A stretch of DNA of 64,000 nt from Antitrichia curtipendula. Its lineage: Eukaryota > Streptophyta > Bryopsida > Hypnales > Leucodontaceae. Shown here piece by piece: positions 23,800-35,883 of the stretch; positions within the stretch are counted from its first letter, which is position 1; each line of letters begins with the position of its first letter. Made by a program: the position numbers and the translations under genes. The stretch spans positions 9,858,001-9,922,000 of the forward strand of contig OX579639.1 in NCBI GenBank assembly GCA_951230915.1. The letters run 5' to 3'. The notes under the pieces are model-generated. The model was not told where the DNA came from and did no database searches. It was given only the letters and a program-made list of their open reading frames with translations.

Positions 23800-24180
23800 A
23801 ATCCGAGCACTGCTGCAACTCTAAGAGTAGCCACAACTACTTCATAAGTTAATAATCATGTCCACTAGCTCGCCCATGCTGCCCCAGGGCTTGCTTGCTC
23901 AAGGAGAGGCTGACCTATGCTCCCGCAGGGTTTCTTCACAGCGTAATCTCAAGGTCTCCTAACCAAGAGAATTCCCTCAGCAACCGTGAAAATCCGTCAC
24001 CACATTAGTACATTCCTGTATAGATCAGTTGTATTAATTGGGCCATGGAAAACTGAGTTTAGGTCTCTGGTTTTATTTGCCATGTGTGCAGGCTAGGGTA
24101 AGGAAGAGATGGAACTTGAACCCAGGTACGTGAGCCTCACCTGAAGCGAAGAATCATCATACACCGGCTCGGTTGTCGTC

Positions 24181-25161
24181 ATGAGCTTCCTCCAACCCGA
24201 TGCGATTGCGAAGTTCAAGTCCGTGCAGAGTTTTCTTCTGTGGTTTCAATTGGCCTCTGGCAATTCTTTCGAACCACCAAGTTTTTTCCGGCTGCCTTTC
24301 GTTACCGTGTCGTCCTCGTGGAATGGCTTTGATTCCTGGTACAAGACGCGCAAGCTCGTCTTGATGCACGATGAGCTAGATGTGGACAAAGACGCCATGA
24401 CCGACCAAGGGCTACAGTCGTAAGCTTGAGCTCGCCTCCCCCGGGCATGACCATCGAGGAAGTTGGCGACTGCAACGTCGAGCTAGGTCTCGTTCACCGA
24501 TCTTCAGATCCCGTACACATGCTTGACAAGCGAACACCGAGCGAAGCACATGTTGTTGTTGCAGATTTCCACGCGACAGTCTGAGGCCCAGTTTGGAAGA
24601 GACGACGACTTGTTGTGGCCGAAGGTGCATCTCATTCGAAGGTTGAGCTTCGAGGATGCCATGAGTCATGTGCTCTCGGGCAAAGGCTACGCCGCCATAT
24701 ATAGAACCACCGAAGGTTTGCTTCCTTGATTACAGTGCTCGGGAGCTTCAGAAAAAGAAGCTTCGTGAGGTTTGCATCGATCTGGCCTCTGATTCTCCAA
24801 GCTCGCCATTACGATTTCTGGTCCATTGTGTTCAGCTTCTTGCTTGCCACACACATCAGATTTGACAAGCGCAAGGTGGCTATGCTTGACCCCATTCTCA
24901 GCCTAATTTTTGAAGTGCCAATTAAGGAAGGGAACCACGAAGTCGGTCAGAGAATTCCATTTGCAATGGCTGGCGTTCAAGAATCCGCAACAGTACATCC
25001 GCGGCTGTCTGTGCCATGGCGTTCTTCCGTGGCATTTTAATGAGCCCATCAGTATCAAAGTGACTGAGGACATGGCCAACTTCTTGCAGGTCTGTTATCA
25101 CTGCAATGAGTTCACATCCTCGCCAACCCAGGAATCAGATGAAGTAAACACTGCCATGTGA
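24181..25161 (+). pseudogene. Coding-like relic of unknown family, B copy
   Basis: From ATG 24181 a frame reads MSFLQPDAIAKFKSVQSFLL and on to 24423. A second frame carries VHLIRRLSFEDAMSHVLSGK to 24729. A third (24726-25040) and fourth (24910-25161, FNEPISIKVTEDMANFLQV) complete the run. In B' the equivalent stretch joins the first two frames (QSVSLSSPPPGMTIEEVGD), so one base is missing here near 24420, while B' has 7 extra bases upstream. Codon-like GC-richness contrasts with the flanks. I read it as a decayed gene, possibly with introns. No domain recognised. Confidence 0.4.
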
Positions 25162-27648
25162 TCCAGCTTTGCGGAGATTGTTCATGGGGTGAAGACCCGA
25201 AACTTCGTTGTCTGTGAATTCAGATCATCGCAGAGATTGTTTTTCACTCGATACGGCTCTCCAATCAAATTTTGGGAGGCCTAGCTAGCTTCCCATCTCC
25301 AAGAGCTGAAGCTGGATCCATTCGGAGGCTTCTAACATCTCCATGTGCTTAGCAAATTGCATCTCCCATTTTCAGTTTGGGTTTTTTAGTTCAAAATGAG
25401 TTCAGCTCACTTAGCTTGTCCGACGAATGTGGAACCAGCAGAGTGGAAAGGCAGGAAATTTTTATTTTCCACGCATGAATTTTTTTGCAAACAGAGACCC
25501 CAAATTAGCTGGGAGAGATCAAGAGCATACCCAAAGCATGGCACAAAATAGGGGGCAAGGTTTTACTTTTACCCTCGAGAATCTGCGTTTTCAACCTGTT
25601 TGTTCCACTTTGAGGGACGGATATAGCATCTTGCAGTCAGCTTAAGGTCTGTTCTCACTTGGTGTTAAAGAGTGTTGTTAGTGAGGGTCTTAGGAACAAA
25701 TGGAGACCTACTTCTAGACAAGATTCACATTGCAGACATCACCCCTAACCGACCAAGTTGTGTCTTTTTTATTTTGAGGTTTTTATTTTGAGGTTTTGAG
25801 GCATGCTAATAGAAAGTATGGCCATGTGTCTATATTTTTTGTTTTGCTTATGGAGCAATTGATATTTTTATGTTCATTTGGTCAAAATAGGTGCTTTCGG
25901 GCATTGTCCATATATTGACCAAAGCTAAATTTTAGTAGTTGTGTGATTTATTTGGCAATGATGGTAGAATTATTACAAAAATGATTTAAAGGTTCAAGGT
26001 CAAATTCATTGTTGTTTACCTACTTATCTATGCATTTGTATTTTGTAGCTATAACTTTTTGTTGAATAAGTTCTTCATCTAGGAATATTTTTAGATTTGG
26101 TACAGGGTATTTCTAAAATTTGCTTAAGTTTGATGGATTTGCTTGAGTTCATTGATTTTTCCTTGGGTAGCAAGTAGGGGCTTGTATGTGTGTTTTGATA
26201 GTTTCTTGTTATTTTCCTTGGAGAATTTTCTGAGCATGTTATTGCTAGTTTGTTTGATTTTTCATTGCCTTCTATATTAATTATGGGTTTTTATTTTGTG
26301 TAGTTGGACTGTTTTTATTTTATTTTAACATATTATTAATTTCTTCCAATACAGGTTTGTCTAGGTAGTTTGTTCTCTAGTGTTGGATGTCTTGATTTTG
26401 TATTTTTGAAGGAATAATGAGTTGTCTGTCTACTAAAATGTATATGTCTTCTTTAATATTTTGGATTATTTGATTGACTTCTGAAATGGTTGTGAGTTGT
26501 ACTCTTAATATGTTTTTGAAGCCTAATAATATTTTTGATATTGTAATTTCTTTGTTATTATTGTAATTTCCATATCTTGTTGTGTCCCTTGCAATTTTGT
26601 CATCTTTTAATTCTTTAGGTGGTTAACTTACCTTATTAAAAAATTAAACTATTGAAAAGTGAAAGAGCATAGTATCAATGTAGTGATGATGACTTGCTTA
26701 CAACAATTGTGGTCTACAATGATGTATCGACGGCTTTCATATGTATATTCTTTGATGGATGTACAGTCAAGTCCAATTCATTTACAAATTGCCTATTTGA
26801 ACCATTCAAATTTTTTTGTACAATGTGGATTTTTATTTTTTTATTTTTTTATTTTTTTATTTTAGTGAACACAATTATCATTGCATTCTTACGCAATCCC
26901 GATCAAGCTTATCAAATTTCACTTTCAAAAAACCCAAACTATAATTTATTAACAAACATTGGTGATTAATTTTTTAATTTGATTGCTTAGATATGTAGGA
27001 AATATAACTATGCACATCTTTCCTTTTATGAGTATTTGCAAAAACATTTTACAATTCCTTCTGTAGAGATTTCAATATTAGCATGACAATGTCCTAATTG
27101 GGAAGAATAGGTATTTCTTTGTTGTAATTTGATTTTTTTGTTTGTCCTTCACATGGTAACTAATTTCATAACATTTGAGCATAATGATACAATTACTTTG
27201 CCAAAATCTGGTTTAAATATTGAGATATCTACTTCTTCAAATTTTGGTCATACGACATTTTTCATTGAACTCTTCATTGATCAATGCTTGTTACTAAAGG
27301 GGGTGTTTTTTAATATGAAAGATGTGCGTATGGATGTTTCCAACATATCTATGTGACTGAAAAAAATTCATCATCAATTGTTTTCAATAAAATAATATGT
27401 AAAATCATAAAAATTCACCTTAAAAATTCATCAAAAATGAATTTTGGTTTTCTGAAACTAAAATTTGGTACAATAGATTGAAAGTGGATAAGAATTGAGT
27501 GTTAATTATATACGCCAAAAATGTCAGATCTATCTATATATTAAATACAAATCTTTGAATGGCTCAAATAGGCAGTTTGTAAATGAACCGGACTTGACTA
27601 TACTTTATGAAATTGGACATAGTAATCGGATTGGCTATCCATTCACTT
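25162..27648. other. AT-rich non-genic stretch of repeat B
   Basis: The stretch is collinear with 59900-62067 of B'. It contains a T-rich (TTTTTTTAT) microsatellite at about 26825-26866. No gene supported; short frames are not matched in B'. Confidence 0.5.
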
Positions 27649-28303
27649 TTTACCCCCTAAATGCTCAATGTCTTTTTTGAGCTTTTTGAAAATTGCTCTT
27701 AGTTGAACAAAAAGCCAACATTTTGATAAATTGTATCAATTTTTTTTTTAAATTGTAACCATATAGACTCAAACCAGACATGCTAGAGATCATATAGAAA
27801 AAATAAATAATAATACCACTTATGGATTGAAAATTATTATGTTTGATCATGAGGGGGTTAAAATTGCAAAAGTGATTTGTAGTCTTTCAATCCTCTTTTC
27901 ACATATCAAATCTATAAAGTTGGTCACTAAAAAAATATGAATATAAAAGCCCTAATATATATAACCCCAATCAATTTATAGCTTCTCATAATCTACTCTA
28001 CAATTTTTTTAATGAATTTCTAATGTGATTTTTTTCTCTAAGATCTAGTGTATTTGAGGTTCATTTCCAAGAGCCTTCAACACTACAGAAAGTCAAGATT
28101 GCAATGGACATCCTTGCACAAAATCTTGAATAGAAAAATCGTAATCAATCATTTTCAGAATCTGATTTGTGATGCTAAAACTAGACTTCAAAAATAATAA
28201 TTTTTAAATATAAATTACTAAAAATATGAAATTGGTTAGGCTATATTTAACTTCAAAATAATATTGACACCAAAATTTGGTGCCTTGGGCATTTAGGGGT
28301 TAA
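27649..28303. mobile_element. TTAA-family element in B (also in B')
   Basis: The left flank is TTTA then CCCCCTAAATGC; the right end is GCATTTAGGGG then TTAA (28300-28303). The interior is about 650 bases. The same element is in B' at 59245-59899, with TTAA on the side where B also has TTAA. It predates the B duplication. Confidence 0.6.
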
Positions 28304-28429
28304 ATGAGTACGTGGTGCAGTGAATTCACTCACTATCTCCTAAAAAGGGACATCCAACAAATTTTAGTGTATGTCCTTTTTGAAGGAATAGTGTGCCTTG
28401 TGCAATAAATGCCACACAATCACCTACTA

Positions 28430-28878
28430 CACCAAAGATGATATTTAGTGTTGAGTGACATTTAGTGTTTTTACCCCCCTACTAGCTACAACACTAAATC
28501 TGAACTTGTCCACAATTAGTGTTAGACTTGAATGTGCCGGCTGCAAACTTCAGAGCCTTGTAACTTTTGCAAAAATTCTTCAAATAAGAAAAATGAGATG
28601 TTTTTCGGCATCTACAGTTTTTGTAGATGCCGAAAAACATCTCATTTTCCTTATTTGAAGAATTTTTGCAAAAGTTACAAGGCTCTGAAGTTTGCAGCCG
28701 CCTAGCCCTAATCGGTCCGATTCTGTCCGTGAACAGTGATATTCCGTCTGATATGACAACTCTGGTTCACATTTAGTGTTTGAATTGACATTTAATGTTA
28801 CTTACTTTCATAGGGTAATTGGCTTTTAGTGTATGCCTTCGTATTTAGTGTACAAGACACTAAATATCATCTTTTGTG
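28430..28878. mobile_element. TA-flanked 449-bp element with internal hairpin
   Basis: TA flanks both ends (28428-28429 and 28879-28880), and B' has an empty site near 59137. The ends are CACCAAAGATGATATTTAG and, inverted, CACAAAAGATGATATTTAG. TTTAGTGT and its inverse recur at least six times inside, like clustered transposase-binding sites. A long perfect hairpin lies in its middle (28539-28699). Confidence 0.75.
28539..28699. repeat. Nearly perfect hairpin, stem about 76 bp
   Basis: The left strand GGCTGCAAACTTCAGAGCC... is mirrored by ...GGCTCTGAAGTTTGCAGCC. The whole stem pairs with a loop of only a few bases around 28618 and one visible mismatch. Transcription from either strand would give a long hairpin RNA. 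Confidence 0.85.
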
Positions 28879-29835
28879 TAGTGGAAAATGCTTTTGTAAC
28901 TTGAGTGTGTCATCTCATCATCAAATAGTTTTTTATTCTCTTATTTTGAGACAAATGAAATGGTTTCTATCATTGAAAAAACTTTGTTACATGTTAGCCA
29001 TGAAAGGATAAGGCCTAAGATAAGTATACCCAAGATGACTCCAACTTAATTGTTGTCCTCATTATTGGGATCCAATAGCGCCCCCTTGTATGGTTGAGAT
29101 TTCTATACCTTACTGACATTTACATTTATAACACTTCAAAAGCAATGATGTTTTTAAATCCCAAAAGGCCTTGGGCTTTTAGGGTTTAAAAACTATTAAG
29201 TAGAAGAAGGTATGTGATGGAAGGAAAAAACAAATCATTAATAGCTTTAATGTGGAATTAAAATACACTTATCCTAATGGCAAGATTGTTCTAACAATCA
29301 AAGATAACTCTATGAAACTTTTTATTTTAAAAAAAACGTGGAAATTAAGCTGAAAAACAAATCCAATATAATTTATTTTGAAATAATACTCTAATTGCCT
29401 ACCAAACAAGATGCTTCACAATTTTCATATCACAAATCCAAATGGAATGAATCAAACCTTTCCATGTAGAAAGAAATACAACTTATGATAAACGAATTTA
29501 ACAAATTTTAATTTCAAGTTTTTGAGTTGTTTTTTGGCTCGACAAATTTTGTTTGTGGCTAAACTTCATTTTTGTGGTATTATAGCTTTTGCTCCCGGAT
29601 ATTAATTGAAATAAAATTACATCCATAAAAAGCTAATAATTTTTTCTATGTGATGAGGAAGTTTCACCAAAAATGAAGCTTATAGAAAACTACTCAAAAT
29701 CCATGTTGTCCTATGAGTGGACAAGATGGGATTCTAGGGGTAAAAAAAATGTTAAAATTGTAAAAGTGGTTCGAAGTCTTTCAAACCTCTATTTACGTAT
29801 CAAATCTAAAATTGATGTCATGAAAAAATACGAGG

Positions 29836-31262
29836 TTAACCCCTAAAGCCCCGAGGGTGTTTTCTGCCAAAAACCACTCAAAACTACCACTTCTGCTGTA
29901 TTCACTTAAGGAAACCAATTTTTTGGTTTTTCGGGAATTTAACCGTAGGATCTTGTACTTAAGGTAAACCAGCCTATGATAGGCAGATTGCCTGGTTTGC
30001 CTTGTTGACATATTTGAAATTTTGAAATTTTTTTTTTATATAAAGGCAAACATGAAAATTTGGTAGAACAATTGAAATTTTATTTTTTTGACAAAGTATG
30101 AATTTGTTACAGATTTTTGAAGTGAATTGGCCAGATGGCTCAAAACAGTCTGTAGACTATCCCACAACCATCAAAAACTATACCCATGGTGGTCATCAAA
30201 CCACCCAATGCAGTTACAATATTTCCTAACATGGTTGAAATATTTTCTAACATGGACCAGTGTTTTTTTTTCCGGCGATTTGGTGCAAAATTGCACCAAA
30301 ATTTTTGACCTAGCACCAAGCCTATAGGAAATTTTTAGTAAAATTTTGGATGAAATCGCCAAAAACCTTCAAGTTCAAGAAAAATCTTGGATGAAATCGC
30401 CACATTGTGAATGAAAATAGAATTATAGATATGTAGTATCACATTTTCTATACAACACTTGGATGAATGTTGAAACTTGGAGCACCACCATAACATTTAA
30501 TATCGCCACTTCGCCACTTCATGGAAAATGAAAAAAAACACACTGACATGGACATGACATAAAGGAATAAAAAAAGTTAGTTCATGTAATGAATTACACT
30601 AGAAAGGGACGAGTTCCTAAAACAGTCTCTAACATCTCCATCACCATCATACAAAACATTGATTTCAGCCATCAACCTACCTAATAAAGTTTTGCTTACA
30701 TTAATTGGAAAAAACCTGGCACAGATTGATGGAAAACTGTAATGGGTCATCTTATAGATGTCTGTATTAGGCACTTGGCCTATCATAGGCTGGTTTACCT
30801 TAACTTGTCTGAGATCATGTAGTAAAATTTTTATCAAATTTGACCGTACGGATTGGAAGATATTAGCATTCAAAGTTGAACAAAAAGTTTTTTTTCAAGA
30901 AGATGCTTAAATTGCCCGAAAAACTAAGATTGTCCATAACTTTCTCATCCCTAGTCCAAATAGAATGAATCAAAGCTTCACATATAGGTAAAAACATAAT
31001 CTTTTAGGAAAAAAATTCAAAAAAAATTATTTTGACATTTTGTAATTTTTTCTGGACTGCCCGAGAATCTTTATTTCTTGCTCATTGTGCCATAACTTTT
31101 TCATCCGGCATCCAATTGAAACAAAAATTATATACCCACAAAGCTCTTGCAAAGCTACACAACCTCAAAAGATCTCAAAAACATTCACTTCAAATTGAGA
31201 CAATAGGAACCTACTGGACCCAAATTGTCCCCCGAGGGGACAAGCGGGGCTTTAGGGGTTAA
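29836..31262. mobile_element. TTAA-flanked element PB4, in B only
   Basis: TTAA at 29836-29839 and 31259-31262. Both ends read TTAACCCCTAAAGCCCCG, an 18-base perfect match including TTAA. B' has one TTAA at the matching position (57276-57279) with the same flanks on each side, so this is a clean filled/empty pair. The interior is 1419 bases and contains a nested hAT-type element (30258-30545). A perfect 8-bp hairpin TTGTCCCC-CGA-GGGGACAA (31225-31243) sits just inside the right end. No coding capacity seen. Confidence 0.88.
30258..30545. mobile_element. hAT-type MITE nested in PB4
   Basis: The best preserved member of this family here. Its 8-bp target duplication is ACATGGAC (30250-30257 and 30546-30553). 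The terminal inverted repeats are CAGTGTTTTTTTTTC and CAGTGTGTTTTTTTTC. Length 288. The 8-bp duplication and CAGTG ends fit the hAT superfamily. Confidence 0.85.
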
Positions 31263-32743
31263 AGGACATAACATATATAATCATAGTACTTGTATGGCTT
31301 CTCACAATCTACTTGGATTTTTTAAATGAATTTTCAGTGAGATATCTCTTTCAAGATCCGATGAAATTGACTCTCATCTCCAAGGACCTCATCTCTAAGA
31401 GCCTCTAACACTAAAAATTCAAGATTTGCAATAGAAATCCTTGCACAAAATATTCAATAAAAAAATCATAAACTATTTTTCTTAAAATCAGATATTTGAT
31501 TCCTAAAGTAAATGTGAAAATGTATTCAATTGAAAAAATAAATGTCCAAGCTAATAGTATGGTAAAAAAATATTTAACTTTGAAATTTAGTCACCACCTA
31601 AATATGACACCTTAAGTATTTAGGAGTTAATCTTGAAAAAATAAAATTGTATGGACAAAGAAGTATATTGTAAAGTATTTGAAAAATATTTCTAATAATT
31701 TTTCGCACATTAAATCATGATTTGGTAGAAATAATTGAACTTGTCTTTTGGATATGGTATTTAATACAAGGATATAGAAATTAGAACAAAGATTCATGTG
31801 TCTATTGAGTTATTTAACCTATTATAATACTAACCCTTATAGGATTGGAGAGCTCATATTGATTTTTTTCATTTTTCATTTTGGAGCAAGTCATTCTAAA
31901 GTAAGAAAATAATATCTTTTAAAAATATTTTTAAGGAGTTGTATGTCATGTTATTAGCTTTCTAGCAAACTAATTTGTATCCAATTCAAATAAGCAATAA
32001 TAGAATTATATTTAGAATGTGTTTTAGGTCTCAACTTGGATAGCAAAAAAACTATTTTATTTAATTGATATTTTAATTCCATCATAAAATCATATAATTA
32101 ATCACTAGTACATGTTGTATCAAAATTTCAAAGTGAAAAACTCACCGATTGTGACCTGTGAGAAAAACTTTGAGAAAAAACCAAACCTTGAAACCTTGAT
32201 GAAAAAAAAATTCTTGCATATCTTTGCACTTGCAAGCTTCATCTTTCAATTTTTTTTTCTTGAAAAATGTATGTGTCACAAGTTTTCTACAAGTCAATGG
32301 CTTGCTTTGAAAATTAGTTGAAAACCAATAAAAAAATTTAATGAAATTTTTTCTCAAATGTAAATAGTTTCATTTGATGACCAACTTGCTTACATTGATA
32401 ATAAAAAGACTGAATTGAACAGAATTTTGTAGACCTTGAACCAAATTCTTTGAAATTTGCCTTACATTCAAGACAATTTTTGTGTACATATATTTGCAAA
32501 ATTCTAACTCCAAGATCAAAAAATTGAGATTGCAATTGCTTATCTAAAACTGATAAAAAGAAAAAAAGCCTAAAAATCAACCCTCAATCTTTTAGGGGCT
32601 AATATCTTAGTTAAATTCATGTTTGTATTTTGATTTTTAGCTCTATAAAAACCATATTATTCTAATTATAATAATATACTCTAAATTCTATAAGATCACA
32701 ATCTCATAATCCCTCCATCTTACGCGCACTTTGATTACTCTCG
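31263..32743. other. AT-rich part of repeat B with decayed TTAA-family ends
   Basis: Family ends are recognisable at about 31618-31630 (TTTAGGAGTTAA) and 32590 (TTTTAGGGGCTAA), both also in B' (56926 and 55984). Their partner ends were not found. No gene seen. Confidence 0.45.
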
Positions 32744-32948
32744 AAGACTTCTTATTTTCATTTTTTATGAAGTGCCAAAGTGGTGATATAAAGTGTTATA
32801 GTGGTGCCCCAAATTTCAGCACTCATACAAATATTGGATAGAAAATATCACATTCGCACATATCACATGTCTCTAATTCTATTTCATCCACAATCTAGTG
32901 ATTTTCATCAAAGATTTTTTTAATTTGAAGTTTTATGGCAAAAATCCC
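32744..32948. mobile_element. hAT-type element spanning the B / A' junction
   Basis: The sequence contains ATGAAGTGCCAAAGTGG, GTTATAGTGGTGC and the inner CATCCACAAT phrases of the hAT-type family. B similarity to B' ends within it (about 32832 with 55745), and A' similarity to A begins right after it (32950). The rearrangement junction therefore lies in this element. Confidence 0.7.
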
Positions 32949-34186
32949 ATACAATTTTCATCCCATTAAAAAAGATCTTCTAGTGTATGTATTGCAAATG
33001 ACATAAATCAAATTTGGAGTAATTTGGCTACATAGTATGCAAAATTATAATGTTTTAATGTTGAAAAAGGGTGCTCAAATTTTTCTAGCAACTCATCTGG
33101 AGGTGGAATTTGATTCCTAAACCTACTCAAATGAAAAAACTTGAAAATATGAAGTGATCCAAAACCAAAATACAAACAGAATAGTAAAAAAAATATCATT
33201 CAATTGACTCATTGTGTCTACAAAATGGCTCTAGAATTTAAAAATTAGAAAGAAAAGTTGCAAAAAGCACATCTAAGGTGAAACCTCCTTCTACTAAAAT
33301 GCTTCTTAGTCACTCATAACTTCTTGGATTGATATGAAATTTAAACTACACCAACTAGACTAATATGCACACTTTTCCAAGAAACATTATTGAAAACAGA
33401 CATTGTATGAAGAAACAAGCTACTAGAGTTCATGGTAATCCAAAAATGTTGGAATTTTGAACTTTGAAATGCTCCCAAACATTCAAAACAACTTGGATTG
33501 ACATGAAAAATTTCATCACAGTAACTAGACTACAAGAAAAACATAATCCAATAATTTTTTTTATTAAAAACAAACATTAGATGAAGGAGATGCAAGCCTC
33601 CAAAGTTGCAGCCATCAAAAGCAGTTTGGTGAATTCAAATTGAACTTGTGAACTTTGATTAGCTTATAAAGATTAGTACATCTTGGATTGATTTGAAAAT
33701 TGTACTACACAAACTAGAAGAGAGGGCACAATTTTTCCAAGAAGTTTATTGAATTCGGACATCGGATGCAAAATTTATAGCAGTTTGAATTGGACTTGAA
33801 ACTATGTGGAGACACTTTTGTCCCCTCGGGCGTTTAGGGGTTAAAGAATGAAAATCACATTATCTTATACATTTCAAATTTCCTATATTCTCAATTGAAT
33901 TCTTCTTGATAAAAAAATTAAAATTAAAAAATCTATAGTGTAAAAATTGAACTTGAGATGATTCAAAGTCTCATAATTTGCCTTGGTGTCATAAAACTTG
34001 GTTCCTTCACTCTGAATGATCTTATGCTTCAGTACGGAAAAAATACCGTTTATTTCTAAGTTTTTTGCTCTTTGCACTAGAAATGATAGTTTTGAGGAGT
34101 TTTTGACAAAGCAAGACTTGGGACTTAGGGATTAAACAAACATTATAACCCTTCAATCCATAAATGATCTTGTTGTATTTTCTTTT

Positions 34187-35410
34187 TTAATCCCTAAATG
34201 TATTGGACTATGTTTCCACCAAAAACGCTCTAAAATTGCCATTTCTAGTACAAGACCTAAATTTTTGAAATAAATCGTTTTTGGACACATGTACCCTTAG
34301 GATTTTGTAGTACAATGGTTTGAAAAGATGTAGAAAAAATTTCAAATTTTTCTACAGGGTAGATTGCAAGATATTAGTGTTTGAAATGACAAAAGTCCTT
34401 TTTTTGACCCTGCAAAAAAATGGGCAGCTGCACTTTAGAAGGTCATATTTATATAAAAAAATGTTCAAAATGGTGGTTATTCTTTGGACTTATTTTGCAA
34501 GTCAAATTGGCTAAGGTGGGTACACCCAAAACCGCCACTTTTTGCAAATGAGCCTAGTTACTACTATTAGATTGGTCAAATTTTCATATATTTTTGTTGA
34601 CAAATGAAAGGAGGTTCCAATGCACCAGAGAACGTGGCATTTGGACATCGTATGCAAAAGTTATTAAGGGTCAAAGTTTGTTTCTGAAAGCGCTTTATTC
34701 AAATAGGTACATAACTGATTTTGGAAATGTACACAACCTGTAGATGGCGCTTTAAGGTCAGGTGCCATTTTGGGGGTGTCTACCTTACATGCTTGAAAAA
34801 TTTCAAATAATTTGGAGTCGTAGATGATATAGGAAAAAAATAGTAAGCAGAAAAAAATATAAAATGATTCAAAATACCAAATTGTTAATAATTTATTTAT
34901 GGAATTGAAAAACTATAATTCCAATAATTGGAATGTTGTGATAAACAATCTACACCCATTTTTTTTTTTAAATTCAAAAATATTGAAAATTGAGTTAAAT
35001 AAAGGACTTCAAAGTTTATTTTAGAGTAGAGAATCCATAACTATTCACAAACTAACCACAAACTAAAACTCCCACAACTTTCATCTCATTAATCCAAATG
35101 AAATGATTCAAAGCTTTCCATGTATATACAAATTAAGAGAACCGATTTCAAATTTTAATTTATTTTAAAAGTGATTTTCAAGAAGTTATTTTTGCTGCAT
35201 GGGCTGCCCGCCAAATAATGAAAACAACATATCATACCATTACTTTTTAATTGTGTAGTCAAAAGCTCTGAAATTTGTTGGGTCTTAAAGCTACTTCTCC
35301 GGAAAATGTTGTGTGAAAATTTCAAAGAAAAAAAATAAAAACTCCATTCGTAGTGAGCTGCCCAAAATTGCTATGTTGCCAAAAAACGTAGTTTGGACGT
35401 TTAGGGGTAA
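34187..35410. mobile_element. TTAA-family element PB2, in A' only
   Basis: TTAA (34187-34190) followed by TCCCTAAATG, and the far end reads GTTTAGGGG then TAA (35408-35410, GTAA in place of TTAA). Arm A at about 14540 lacks it, though that empty site is not an exact TTAA. It is homologous along its length to PB3 in the same orientation and to PB1 inverted. It carries a nested TA-flanked element (34514-34785). Confidence 0.7.
34514..34785. mobile_element. TA-flanked 272-bp MITE nested in PB2
   Basis: TA flanks both sides (34512-34513 and 34786-34787). PB1 and PB3 read GGCTACATGC (or its complement) uninterrupted at this point. The ends are AGGTGGGTACACCC and, inverted, AGGTAGACACCCCC. The interior includes a unit resembling the degenerate tandem repeat at 6070-6640 (CCAATGCACCAGAGAA, GCAAAAGTTAT). 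Confidence 0.85.
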
Positions 35411-35758
35411 TCCATAACATATCTATTTTGAATTCGTACGGTTATAAATTTAAAGGAATTGATAAAACTAATCAAAACTCAGACTTTTTGTTACATTTTG
35501 ATCAAAATCCAAGATGCTCAAAAAAGGCCTTCGACACTTGGAGGTTCATTTCCAAAAAAATTGGATTCCAGATTTAGAATTTCTTTTGGCCCATCTTGAC
35601 CACCGGGTATAGAACTAAACAATAAACATAAACACCCTGCTGACTGTATGTGTAGAATTATTAGGGCATACACGCTTTGTGACAAAATAGGGCGCCTGGT
35701 ACCGACTGCGTGTCCATGGGTGTAGTGGTATTAGAGGGTATCAATATCAGACCAGACA

Positions 35759-35770
35759 TACCCTAAAACC
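35759..35770 (+). promoter_or_regulatory. Telo-box-like site of RPL36 copy 2
   Basis: TACCCTAAAACC, about 115 bases before the start codon. It is the uninterrupted counterpart of 13936-13944. Confidence 0.5.
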
Positions 35771-35883
35771 TCAGCACACATTCATCACATCGACGGAGGC
35801 ATTCATCTGTTCCCGGAGGTTGGGTCAGGGAGGGATCTTTCGGCACGCACACTCGCAGAATTGCAGCCGCAGCAGCAGCAGCG

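Larger units (their letters stand above)
23222..32832 (+). repeat. Large inverted repeat B, left arm
   Basis: This matches the reverse complement of 55745-64000. The last base of the window pairs with 23222, so the true left limit may be further left, inside or beyond the E2/F-box gene region. Several short reading frames near 23.3-23.8 kb translate identically in both arms, whereas the transposon-rich inner part is clearly more diverged. The inner limit lies inside a hAT-type element (32744-32948). Confidence 0.88.

Noticed and set aside
24105..24180. tRNA-like B-box (GGTTCAAGTTC on one strand) near 24105-24130 and 63108
   Set aside because: No A-box at proper spacing and no cloverleaf could be drawn; at most a decayed SINE fragment.
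28430..28878. Classification as a CACTA element because the right end reads CACTACAC when inverted
   Set aside because: The empty site shows that only sequence between two TA dinucleotides was gained; the CTA bases belong to the target.
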